NCBI RefSeq assembly: GCF_008831235.1
Contig: NZ_WBKF01000001.1
Location: 62,001 to 126,000 of the forward strand
Length of the DNA stretch: 64,000 nucleotides
Direction: 5' to 3'
From: Pseudoclavibacter sp. CFCC 11306
GTDB taxonomy: Bacteria; Actinomycetota; Actinomycetes; Actinomycetales; Microbacteriaceae
Of this stretch, positions 25,183-32,998 are shown piece after piece. The notes beneath the pieces are model-generated. The model did no database searches, had not been told where the DNA came from, and saw only the letters and a program-made list of their open reading frames with translations. The position numbers and the translations under genes were made by a program. Position 1 is the first letter of the stretch; every line of letters begins with the position of its first letter.

Positions 25183-25863
25183 GTGGACCGATCGTTGGGT
25201 GACGGGCGAGATTTCGGGCCGCGTCCGCAAGAATTGTTCGAGGATCATCTCCCGCAGCTCCTAGAAAGGGGGCACCTGATGGGCAGACTCGGCAGCTCGC
25301 AGTCCCCACGGGCGGCGTGGAGCGATCTCTCGGCCAGGATCGGCCGCACCGACAAACCCGGCGTGCTCCTCGCCGCCGTAACCTCCGGGCTCTTGAACGA
25401 TCGGGAGTTGCGAAAAGGCTTGGAGGACTCATGGACGACAAGCGAGTGGCCGGGTCGGGCTGCAGACCACGAGGTATGGACGTATTTCTTCGAGCTCGCG
25501 GGAGTCGACGACGACCACTACCTCCACGAGACGGACCTGCGTGACCGATCGCGGCTCCCGGAGAGCTTGCGGCTGTATCGCGCTGCAGCGGACGGGCATC
25601 AGACAGGCTTGTCGTGGACGACGAGTTTCGAGCGAGCGCACTGGTTCGCGACCCGGCTGGGATCGCTTTCGAGCCTGCCGCATCAGATCTACGAGATCGA
25701 CGCCCCTCGCGAGGCGGTGCTCGCGCTTTTCGATGCCACCCGCCGCGAACATGAGTACGTCGTCGACACCGGACTCCTGGACCCCACGATCCCGCACCTC
25801 GTCCCAGCCGCCGATTGGGAGCGGCTCCTCGACTCTTACCGGGACTCGGCGACAGACGAGTAG
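25183..25863 (+). CDS. Possible ADP-ribosyltransferase-like protein
   Basis: 226 aa. The C-terminal half has the order expected of an R-S-E ART fold. First comes a strand with Arg (LRLYRAA, about residue 130). Next is a Ser-Trp-Thr-Thr-Ser strand (GLSWTTSFERAHWFA). Last is a strand carrying acid residues (EHEYVVD, about 200). Similar small unassigned proteins occur in actinobacterial prophages and islands. The N-terminal half has no recognisable domain. GTG 25183 has GAGG seven bases upstream; ATG 25279, with AAGGGGG upstream, would give a 194-aa protein. Fold assignment is by motif order only and could be wrong. It might be a toxin or anti-phage effector next to the SIR2 operon. Confidence 0.5.
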   Translation: MDRSLGDGRDFGPRPQELFEDHLPQLLERGHLMGRLGSSQSPRAAWSDLSARIGRTDKPGVLLAAVTSGLLNDRELRKGLEDSWTTSEWPGRAADHEVWTYFFELAGVDDDHYLHETDLRDRSRLPESLRLYRAAADGHQTGLSWTTSFERAHWFATRLGSLSSLPHQIYEIDAPREAVLALFDATRREHEYVVDTGLLDPTIPHLVPAADWERLLDSYRDSATDE

Positions 25864-25891
25864 CGCCGCCGTCTCACTGGATGCATTCGGC

Positions 25892-26188
25892 TCAGTGTTG
25901 CGGTACGGCCTGGGGCTGGCGCAGCCGGTTCTGCCTGCGGGCTCGCGCCTCACGGGTCCAGGCGCGGGCCAGGAGGATGAGGCTCCAGGGTCCGAAGAGT
26001 AGGAGCTTCAGCCCATTGTAGAAGCAGAGGGCGAAGGCGAGGTAGAGCCATTCGCTCCATCCCTGGTTGATGAGGGTGGTGCAGATGGCTGCGGTGAAGA
26101 TGTAAGCGGCTCCGAGGAGCATGAACGGGATGCCCCAGCGGAGGTTCTCTCTGCGGCGGAGCCAGTCGAGGAGGCGGTTGGTGGGCAT
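25892..26188 (-). CDS. Small two-to-three-helix membrane protein of conjugative elements
   Basis: 98 aa. It has a basic N-terminus ([14 protein letters not shown]), three hydrophobic segments (about 20-40, 45-63 and 65-77), then a basic tail ([16 protein letters not shown]). Proteins of this size and shape are often found directly next to TraA/MobF relaxase genes in actinobacteria; function is unknown. Here it follows the truncated relaxase C-terminus on the same strand. It therefore belongs to the same old mobilisation module, which spans the inserted element to 42.6 kb. Confidence 0.6.
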   Translation of the reverse strand: MPTNRLLDWLRRRENLRWGIPFMLLGAAYIFTAAICTTLINQGWSEWLYLAFALCFYNGLKLLLFGPWSLILLARAWTREARARRQNRLRQPQAVPQH

Positions 26189-26473
26189 CCAGCGGCGTAG
26201 GAAGATGCGGGTGTGGATGCTTGCGTTCTAGAGACGGGTGAGGAGCATGATCGGGGTCTCACTTTCACACAGACGTACCAAACGGATGGGGTGGCAGGTC
26301 GTCTGCAATGTGTGCCCCTGATCGAGGCGGTCTGCTCCACTCGCACCCAAGAAGCTGGGTGCGGGCTCGGCCCTTAAATATTCCTGCCAGCACCGAGACT
26401 ACGCCCGTCCTCCATCGATCGCTAGGCCTGCTTCTTCCTACTCACGCAGGCATGCAGCGATCGCGCTGCGACG

Positions 26474-27450
26474 TTAGCCGCGTGATGGCCCGGCGCGTCC
26501 AGGGCCTCGCCGCGTGGCCGCGTCGTCTTCGTCGCGTGTGCTGGACCCGAGGATGGTGTGGGTGCGTTCGTAGTCGATGCGTTGCGCGTCATCGTCCGGG
26601 ACTATGCCGAGGGGGCTGCTCGCGGTGATGCCCCACCGATCCCGGTACGCCAGCACCGCCACCAACGCCTCCTCCGCCACCGGCTCTCCATCCGCGTTGA
26701 GGGATCGCATCCACGGCTCCGGGCTGGTTCGCACCGCTGCGACGAGCGCCGTGAGGCGCTGTTCCATGAGCTGCTCCCGCTCCGCGAGGGCTTGGGTCAT
26801 GTCGGGGGTCATGGTGCCGGTGGCGCGCGGGACGAGGCCTGCGATTCGTCCGGGTGCTCGGCGGTGTTGGGGTTGGTAGGTGGCGGTGACGCGTTGGATC
26901 CGGTATCTGAGGAGGGATCCGAGGTCGGCTGCGTGGTCGAGGTTTCCCGCTTGGGTGACGCGTGGGAGGAGATCGTCGATGTCGTGACCGTCGGCTTCGA
27001 GCCTGCGCAGCACCACCGTGAGGGGGCCGAAGGAGTCCGAGTCGACGAGCTCATCGATCTGGGGCGGGGTGAGGCCGCCGTGTTCGAGGAGGGTGATCCA
27101 GCGTTCCTGCTGGGCTTCTTGCGCGATCGTCTCGTACTCCGCCGCGAGCTGCGCCAGCGACCCCCACGCGTCCTGCTCAGCAGCGATCGTGTCGTGAGCC
27201 GACAGCTCAGCTCCTGCGTGCTGGAGGATGCCGTAGAGGATGCTGCGGGCGGTCATTTCCAGGTCGGTGCGGTGCTGGTGGGGTTCGAGGTGGTGCTCGT
27301 CGGTGGCGACGTAGACGTGGTTCGCTTCCCGCTCCCTGGTCATGGACACGTAGAGGGATTCGCGGGTCATCTCCGGGGAATGCACGATCGCGTGCGCCGT
27401 ATCCACCGTCGACCCCTGCGCCCGATGCGCCGTGATCGCATAGCCGAGGT
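26474..27450 (-). pseudogene. C-terminal fragment of TraA/MobF relaxase-helicase (displaced half)
   Basis: About 325 codons. The fragment begins inside the RecD-like helicase domain at NLGYAITAHRAQGSTVDTA, the conserved motif with SMTREREAN following, and runs to the natural C-terminus. The preceding residues are missing because a 12.6-kb element lies upstream. The matching N-terminal part is on the same strand at 40025-42583 and ends at ...AEHLDLG, so the two together restore ...HLDLGYAITAHRAQG.... A GTG at 27461 could start translation of the fragment, but a relaxase without its N-terminal nicking domain and Walker motifs cannot mobilise DNA. Confidence 0.85.
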
Positions 27451-27463
27451 TCTGTAAACGCAC
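27441..27463 (-). repeat. Left inverted end (att-like) of 12.6-kb element
   Basis: Read on the minus strand: GTGCGTTT, five variable bases, ACCTCGGCTA-like (AACCTCGGCTA). It is inverted relative to 40005-40027, matching 18 of 23 positions. The ACCTCGGCTA part also belongs to the relaxase codons Leu-Gly-Tyr. Confidence 0.75.
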
Positions 27464-27498
27464 CTACCTCTCACACGAGTAGAAGGGTGGGGCCGGAG

Positions 27499-29066
27499 AT
27501 GGGCCAGAACGAGCAGGAACAAGCAGCGTCTTCATTGCGGTCGGTGGTGTACGTCAGGATCAGTGATGACCCCGAGGGCAGCGAGCGTGGAGTTGACCGG
27601 CAGGAGGCCGACTGCCGCGCCTACGCCGCCGCGCACGGCTGGGAAGTCGTGGCGGTGTTCCGGGAGAACGACACGTCGGCGTTCAAGCAGCGCACGATCG
27701 CTCTGCCCTCGGGTGAGCGGGTGCGGCGGGTGATCCGTCCGCAGTTCCGTGCGATGCTCAAGCACCTCGCAGATGGCCAGGCGCAGGTGATGGTCGCGTA
27801 TGACTTAGATCGGGCGGTGCGCGACCCGCGCGACCTGGAAGACCTCATCGACGCCAAGGTGCTCGGTGGGTTTGGGGTTCGCTCGGTGACTGGGTCTCTG
27901 CGCCTGGACACGGATTCCGATGTGGCCATGGCGCGGGTGCTGGTGGCGATGGCGAACAAGTCATCCGCTGACACTGCACGTCGGGTGGCGCGGGCGGCGA
28001 AGCAGCAGGCCATTGAGGGCGCGTGGCATGGGGCCGGGTGCCGTTCGGGTACCGCGCCGAGTCCGGCGTCCTCGTCATCGACCCGGTGACCGGGCCGATG
28101 GTTGCCGAGGCCATGCAGCGGGTGCTGGCCGGTGAGTCGCTGTACCAGATTCGCAAGGACTGGAACGAACGCGGCGTGCTCACCACCCACGGATGCGCGT
28201 GGTCGGACAGGACACTGAAACTGATGCTGCGCAACTCTTCCACGAAGGGAGTGCGTGAGTACCGGCCGATCCTGCCCGACGGCACGCGCTCCAAGACCTC
28301 GTTGATGCAGGTGGAGGCGGCGTGGCCTGCGATCGTGGATGAGGATACCTGGCAACAGGTCTCCGACGTGCTCGATGCGCGGAAGAAGGCCCGGAACTTC
28401 CACCAGCCCGGCACCGGGGCGGCGAAGCGGATGTATCCGTTCTCGGGGCTGATCCGCTGCTCTGCTTGCGGAACGGCGATGCTCCACCGAGGTCCGGTGT
28501 ATCAGTGCGTGCAGGCCACGCGCGGCGGCTGTCATCGCTCGATTCGCTCCGCCGAAGTCTCGAAGCTCGTAGAGGAAGCGGTGTTGGCGACGTTCGAGCA
28601 GATCACTCTGAACCCCACCAAACGCCGAGCAACCGGCGGTGACTTGACGGCGCGTGTCGGACTGGCGGCCACACTCGATGTTGACCGAGAGCGCCTGGCT
28701 CAACTTGATGATGACCATTACGATGGGCTGATCGACAAGGCGATGTGGGTGCGGCAACGGGCACGGATCGCTGAGCGCATCGAGGCCACCCGCCGCGAGT
28801 ACGCCGCCGCTCTACCCGAGCAGCACGCGGGGCCGAGCATCGACATGACTACCGTCGCCGCCGAGTGGGATGGCCGTACCCCGATGTGGCAGTACCAGGC
28901 CACCAGCCTGATCCTGCAAGCCGTGCTCGTCCACGCCCACCCCGCCGACATGATGACCGCCGTGCCCAAGCGCCGAAACGAGACTACCGAGGCGTTCCAG
29001 GCCCGCCGTGACGCGCACCGCGCCAGTGTTCTCGCCCGGCGGATCGAGTTCATCTGGCGCGCCTGA
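27499..29066 (+). pseudogene. Large serine recombinase, single frameshift
   Basis: The N-terminal catalytic domain has YVRISDD (nucleophile Ser) and YDLDRAVRDPRDL. A frameshift follows at the GGGG run 28030-28033, where a fifth G would rejoin the frames as ...WHGGRVPFGYRA. The second half then reads cleanly through the recombinase domain (FGYR...IRKDWNERGV), the zinc-ribbon (CSACGTAML...CVQATRGGC) and the coiled-coil C-terminus. Undamaged length would be about 520 aa, normal for this family. It lies 36 bp inside the left end of the element and points inward. A homopolymer error in the sequence is as likely as true inactivation. If intact, it is the obvious integrase of the 12.6-kb element. 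Confidence 0.88.
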
Positions 29067-29118
29067 CCAGCACCGCCCAGGGTGCTATCGGCCCCGCGTC
29101 CTGACCGGCACCGACGGT

Positions 29119-29352
29119 TCAGGGTGCGGGGCCTTTCCGCATCTTGGCGAGGGTGCGCTTGGTGGGGCGAGGTGCCGTGCAGAGCCCGCGCAGTTCGGCC
29201 AGCACCGCCGGATCGTCCACCGTCGAGGGCAAGCCCTGCGTCTGCCGTGAGGCGGCGGCCAGGCGTGCTCCCAACGTGGAATCGGCAGGCTGTGACGGCG
29301 GCGCAGAACGGTCGGCAATGACGGCGGAGACGGAGGCGGCGGGGGTGCTCAT
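29119..29352 (-). CDS. Small hypothetical protein of the mobile element
   Basis: 77 aa, Ala/Pro/Ser-rich N-terminus, then LAAASRQTQGLPSTVDDPAVLAELRGLC and a basic tail. It follows the 29393-30268 gene by 40 bp on the same strand and could be cotranscribed. No domain is recognised. The ribosome site is weak (GGGAGG lies 18 bases upstream of the ATG), so the start is uncertain. Confidence 0.4.
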   Translation of the reverse strand: MSTPAASVSAVIADRSAPPSQPADSTLGARLAAASRQTQGLPSTVDDPAVLAELRGLCTAPRPTKRTLAKMRKGPAP

Positions 29353-29392
29353 GCTGATAGGTGCGACGCCCCTCCCGCACGCTCACCGTGGT

Positions 29393-30268
29393 TCAGGGCT
29401 CGGTCTGTTTGTCCGGGTTGGCGGCCCAGATCGCAGCCAGCAGGCCAGTGTCGCAACGCAGGGAATCGAGGGGTTCGCCATTGAGCAGACGCAGCAGCAC
29501 CCCGTCGCCGGTCGCAGTACCAGCGTGCTTCGGAGCAGGATGCCCCAGCACGATCCGCAGCAACGCAGCCCACGACCTCGGCGGTATCCCCAGCAGTGCC
29601 GAGATAGCGCGGTCGCGGCGCAGCACCTCCACCGCGTTCGGACGGGAGGTCAAGTCACCGAGCCGGTAAGCGACGTGCTCGATGCAGTCGGTCACGAGCA
29701 CGGCGTCCCAGCCTACCGAGGCGAACAGCCCGACTATCTCCGATAGAACGGCAGCGACCCGAGCACGGTCGCTGCCGTCGAAGTCCCCCTCATCGTCGCT
29801 CGCGGAGTTCACGGCGAACGCTGGGGGGTAGTCGGCCAAGCTCTCTCGCTCCGCGAACCGGATGGCGTCGTGGAACCCGACGATCCTTGCCGTGTGGCGT
29901 ACCTTGCTCGGCGAGACGCGCATTCCCGCCGCCCGTACCTCAACGCCACAGGTGATCTGCACAGCACGAGTAACCACCGCCCACGGGTTACCTGCGTTCC
30001 GCGTCGAGGGCGCGAGCATGACCTCGAACGCAGCCGAAGCCACCTCCCACTCATCCAGCCCGTACTTTCGTGCCAGCCGCCGGTACCTCTCTGCCGTGTA
30101 CCGCATCAGTTCAGCCGCTTCACGGTCACTGCGCCAGGCCCCAGGCCCGGCCTCGTGCAACCGGATCAGCAGGGCACGCAAGCCCTCTGGCGTCTCGAAC
30201 CCGTGACGCGGCGAGCCTTCCGGGGCTACGGCATCGTCGCCTGTAGTGGGTGGGGTGTGTTCGGTCAC
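29393..30268 (-). CDS. Hypothetical protein of actinobacterial mobile elements
   Basis: 291 aa, soluble and helical. No known domain is recognisable. There are Trp/Arg-rich segments (AWRSDREAAELMRYTAERYRRLARKYGLDEWEVASAAFEVM) that may be DNA-binding, and a later VRHTARIVGFHDAIRFAERE region. The GTG at 30268 has GGAGGTG seven bases upstream, and the ORF extension to 30301 is rejected on that ground. Similar proteins occur next to serine recombinases in actinobacterial elements, so a role in transfer, replication or recombination control is possible. On the minus strand, TTGACG with CATACC 17 bp downstream (about 30325-30355) is a possible promoter. Confidence 0.65.
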   Translation of the reverse strand: MTEHTPPTTGDDAVAPEGSPRHGFETPEGLRALLIRLHEAGPGAWRSDREAAELMRYTAERYRRLARKYGLDEWEVASAAFEVMLAPSTRNAGNPWAVVTRAVQITCGVEVRAAGMRVSPSKVRHTARIVGFHDAIRFAERESLADYPPAFAVNSASDDEGDFDGSDRARVAAVLSEIVGLFASVGWDAVLVTDCIEHVAYRLGDLTSRPNAVEVLRRDRAISALLGIPPRSWAALLRIVLGHPAPKHAGTATGDGVLLRLLNGEPLDSLRCDTGLLAAIWAANPDKQTEP

Positions 30269-30500
30269 GGTGGCACCTCCCGAGAAGGAGGTGCGCCACA
30301 AGCACCCAAGCCGAGACGCGCAGCGGTATGCCCTTACACCCGCTGCCCGTCAACAGCAGTGCCACATACGGCACGTAGCCTGAGCCTGCGTCAACCGTCG
30401 CGCAGCAGAACCTAGAGACGACGTAACAGAAGAATTCGACGCTGACGAGTCTTGTGCTGACATCACTGAGCTGAGCAGTCGCAGAATGCTACTGAGCCGG

Positions 30501-31349
30501 TTATGTGCGACGCCGGATTGAACGGTTACGTTCGTAAAGGGCGATGCCTGCCGAGACGGAGACGTTCAGTGACTCAATCTCAGGCGACATGGGGATTGCG
30601 TATCTGTGGTTTGCTATCGTGTCGATTTCTTCGGAAACGCCGTGCCGTTCGCTGCCCAGAACTATCGCCATCCGCTCCGCGACACCGGACGCGGATTCCA
30701 GCTCCTCCGTTGCATGCGCCGTAAGTGTTCCCACACTGATCCGCTCACTGCGTAAGTATTCAGTAAGTTCGTCAAGAGTCGCGAGAACGATCGGGAGAGC
30801 GAAGACAAGGCCTCTGCTTGCTCGGATCAACCGTCGATCAAACACATTTCGCAATCCGCTATTCAGGAGAACCAGCCCAGCGGCTCCGAAGCCCACCGAT
30901 GTCCTCGTGATCGCGCCAATATTTCCGACCAAGCGGACACCATCGAGCACGACGATGTCGTCCTCTACTCCCGAAAGGTCGCTAAGTCGTGCGGGATGAG
31001 GAGCCTTCGCTAACGCGAAAATTCGCGCTCGCTTCTCACCACCGAACAGGCCATCAACAACGTTGCGGGAAAGCTTGTGAGTTGGAAGCCTTCCGTATTC
31101 GGATATTGCGCCGCTGATTGAGGCGAGCTGAAGCCCTTCGGTCACGTACAGACTGTCCAGCCGGACGCTGTTTCGTACCGCTTGCTCGATGTTCTCAAGG
31201 TCATCGATAAGGATGGTCTTTGGCCTTGGCGAACGGTTGCGCAAGACATCGCCGATCCGGCGAGCAATGGGATGATGTGGGTCATCGATGACCGCGCGCT
31301 CTTCGTCGGGGCCGTTGATGCGGTCGTGAAGCGATGTTGTTACGTGCAT
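30501..31349 (-). CDS. TsnR/Tsr-like 23S rRNA 2'-O-methyltransferase (thiopeptide resistance type)
   Basis: 282 aa. The N-terminal L30e-like RNA-binding part (TILIDDLENIEQAVRNSV...; LFGGEKRARIFALAKAPHPARL) and the SPOUT catalytic part (VVLDGVRLVGNIGAITRTS, ASRGLVFALPIVL, VLGSERHGVS, IPMSPEIESLNVSVS) follow TsnR, the thiostrepton-resistance methyltransferase, almost block by block. TsnR-type enzymes methylate the 2'-hydroxyl of A1067 in 23S rRNA and so block thiopeptide binding. The knotted C-terminal motif is complete. ATG 31349 has GGAG five bases upstream. A TipA-like thiopeptide sensor lies 530 bp away on the same strand, supporting the assignment. Specificity for A1067 is inferred from similarity. 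Confidence 0.85.
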   Translation of the reverse strand: MHVTTSLHDRINGPDEERAVIDDPHHPIARRIGDVLRNRSPRPKTILIDDLENIEQAVRNSVRLDSLYVTEGLQLASISGAISEYGRLPTHKLSRNVVDGLFGGEKRARIFALAKAPHPARLSDLSGVEDDIVVLDGVRLVGNIGAITRTSVGFGAAGLVLLNSGLRNVFDRRLIRASRGLVFALPIVLATLDELTEYLRSERISVGTLTAHATEELESASGVAERMAIVLGSERHGVSEEIDTIANHRYAIPMSPEIESLNVSVSAGIALYERNRSIRRRT

Positions 31350-31429
31350 GCGCTCCACGGTTCGGCATGACGCGACGTGAGAGTCAACTGCTAGACCCTC
31401 ACGCGAGGGAAGCCCCTAGCGTCACTGAC

Positions 31430-31855
31430 ATGGATCAGACGCCCGAGCACCCTCCATCGACCAGACAAGCGGCCCGCGAGCTGCGCGTGCCTGTGGCGCT
31501 CGTGGCACGGTTGGCTGGGCTGGTCGGGCAGGCGATGGAGCATCGACCTGAGGCACTCGCGCCCTATCTCAATGCGGCCGAGCAGTCGGGGCAGGCGTAT
31601 GCGTCTCAATTGCTATGGTCCGAAATCACTCACGAAGAGCAAGGCGTCGCGGAGGTATGTAGCCGAATCCGACGCGGTGACGTAAACGATCCGATCACAT
31701 TGCGGCATGCGTTCATGCTGCTGCTCGCGTTGGATGGGTGGTCAAGAGTAAAGGTGTGCGATCATCCGGGGTGCCGCCGTACTTTCGCCGATGCCACGAA
31801 CGCGGTCAGCAGACGAAGATGTTCCAGACACGCTCGGCACCCATCACGTGCATGA
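31430..31855 (+). CDS. Hypothetical protein with C-terminal zinc-binding motif (CGNR-like)
   Basis: 141 aa. The N-terminal 90 residues are helical (LRVPVALVARLAGLVGQAMEH...). The C-terminus, VCDHPGCRRTFADATNAVSRRRCSRH, has a C-x4-C...C-x2-H arrangement like the CGNR zinc finger of some actinobacterial regulators. Nearest neighbours are the TsnR-like gene (divergent) and the TipA-like gene (convergent, 24 bp between ends). A regulatory role is a guess. The ATG at 31430 opens with no strong ribosome site; the longer reading frame start at 31334 overlaps the TsnR-like start and is rejected. Confidence 0.55.
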   Translation: MDQTPEHPPSTRQAARELRVPVALVARLAGLVGQAMEHRPEALAPYLNAAEQSGQAYASQLLWSEITHEEQGVAEVCSRIRRGDVNDPITLRHAFMLLLALDGWSRVKVCDHPGCRRTFADATNAVSRRRCSRHARHPSRA

Positions 31856-31879
31856 CGTGCCGCACCATTTTCTCTGGTG

Positions 31880-32740
31880 TCATTCCCATTCGGCTTGTAC
31901 CGGGTCCACACCGTGAGCCTCTGCGTTGGCGAAGATCACATCTCGCAGCCACACGCTCATACCCGGCTCCCAACGGTCGAGATTCGCGGTGAATCGTTCG
32001 TCCTCGACATACATGCGTCCCAAGACAGCGTGCATCGAGTGCGAGCAGGCGAACAACTGATTGATCGTATTTCGGTGAGCTTCAGCAAGTCGATTGGCTT
32101 CGATAGTTCCCGGCGCGACGTCGGCCCGCTTAGCTTCGACCAGCTCACGCTGGACGGCTTCACCCTGGTCATAAATCCTGGCGCGTTCGTCTGCCGAAAG
32201 TTGCGCGACGTTCTGCTCGAACTGTGTCCATTCGCGCGAGTCTCCCCAGCGTTCGTAGGCCTCCTCTGCCCATTCCGGCCGCCAGTCCTGTCCGAAGATC
32301 TCCGCCTGCTCCTGCATCGATAGACGCGTCCCTGTTTCCCGCGCAGCTAGGAGCCGGTCAATACCTGCCGCCATCTCGGAGAGCCGACCGATACGGTTGC
32401 CAATGATCCGTCTCTGCTCACGGAGTTGCTGCTCCTCGTCAACGGTGGGGTCATCGAGGATTTCCTGAATGCTTGCGAGACTGAATCCGAGTTCTCGGTA
32501 GATGAGCACACGGTGAATCCGGCCGATGTCATCGCCGTCGTACGCACGGTAACCAGAGCGCGACCGATGGCGCGGGACAACCAAGCCAATGTCATCCCAG
32601 TGGTGCAGCGTCCTCACGCTCACGCCGACCAACGAGGCGGTGTCTCCGACGGACAGCGCTTCCACGTCTTCGGCGGTGAAGGACGGCGCGCTCGAACGAG
32701 TCATCCACGGCATCATTGACTCCGGCACATGCATGCTCAT
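31880..32740 (-). CDS. TipA-like MerR regulator with thiopeptide-binding TipAS domain
   Basis: 286 aa. A MerR winged-helix domain (about 30-100: SVGDTASLVGVSVRTLHHWDDIGLVVP...YRAYDGDDIGRI) is followed by a coiled coil and a TipAS domain (about 150-286). The TipAS domain has ERWGDS, AEAHRNTINQLFACSHSMHAVLGRMYV, and RFTANLDRWEPGMSVWL. In Streptomyces TipAL this domain binds thiostrepton covalently through a cysteine; Cys232 lies at the matching position before SHSMH. ATG 32740 follows GAGGAGGT. The protein probably activates a promoter in response to thiopeptides, with the TsnR-like gene as a natural target. The 19-bp spaced MerR promoter was not located with confidence. Confidence 0.87.
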   Translation of the reverse strand: MSMHVPESMMPWMTRSSAPSFTAEDVEALSVGDTASLVGVSVRTLHHWDDIGLVVPRHRSRSGYRAYDGDDIGRIHRVLIYRELGFSLASIQEILDDPTVDEEQQLREQRRIIGNRIGRLSEMAAGIDRLLAARETGTRLSMQEQAEIFGQDWRPEWAEEAYERWGDSREWTQFEQNVAQLSADERARIYDQGEAVQRELVEAKRADVAPGTIEANRLAEAHRNTINQLFACSHSMHAVLGRMYVEDERFTANLDRWEPGMSVWLRDVIFANAEAHGVDPVQAEWE

Positions 32741-32963
32741 CCGGCAGACCTCCTCGCCTCCTATTCTGCCTCTTCGCTCTGAACTCCTGCCAGCCAGCAC
32801 TTCCGAGGCAAGCGCTTCGACCTGCTTCCAGCACACGCTTCTTCGGCCCTTACGCTGCCTGACACCCGTCTCTCCCCGAAGTGCCCCGCTGACGCACTGC
32901 CCCGATCCTGTATGCCCCGTAACACAGCGATGCACGTATGCCACCGTTGGTGGGGCGTGCGCA

Positions 32964-32993
32964 CCTCCCTCATGAGACGACTCATGAGGGAGG
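32964..32993 (+). promoter_or_regulatory. Perfect 13-bp hairpin over the relaxase ribosome site
   Basis: Arms 32964-32976 and 32981-32993 (CCTCCCTCATGAG / CTCATGAGGGAGG) flank the loop ACGA. The right arm contains the GGGAGG ribosome site of the relaxase ATG at 32999. A second dyad, CCACC-GTT-GGTGG, lies at 32941-32953. This could sequester translation initiation or be part of an oriT. Confidence 0.7.
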
Positions 32994-32998
32994 CCAGG

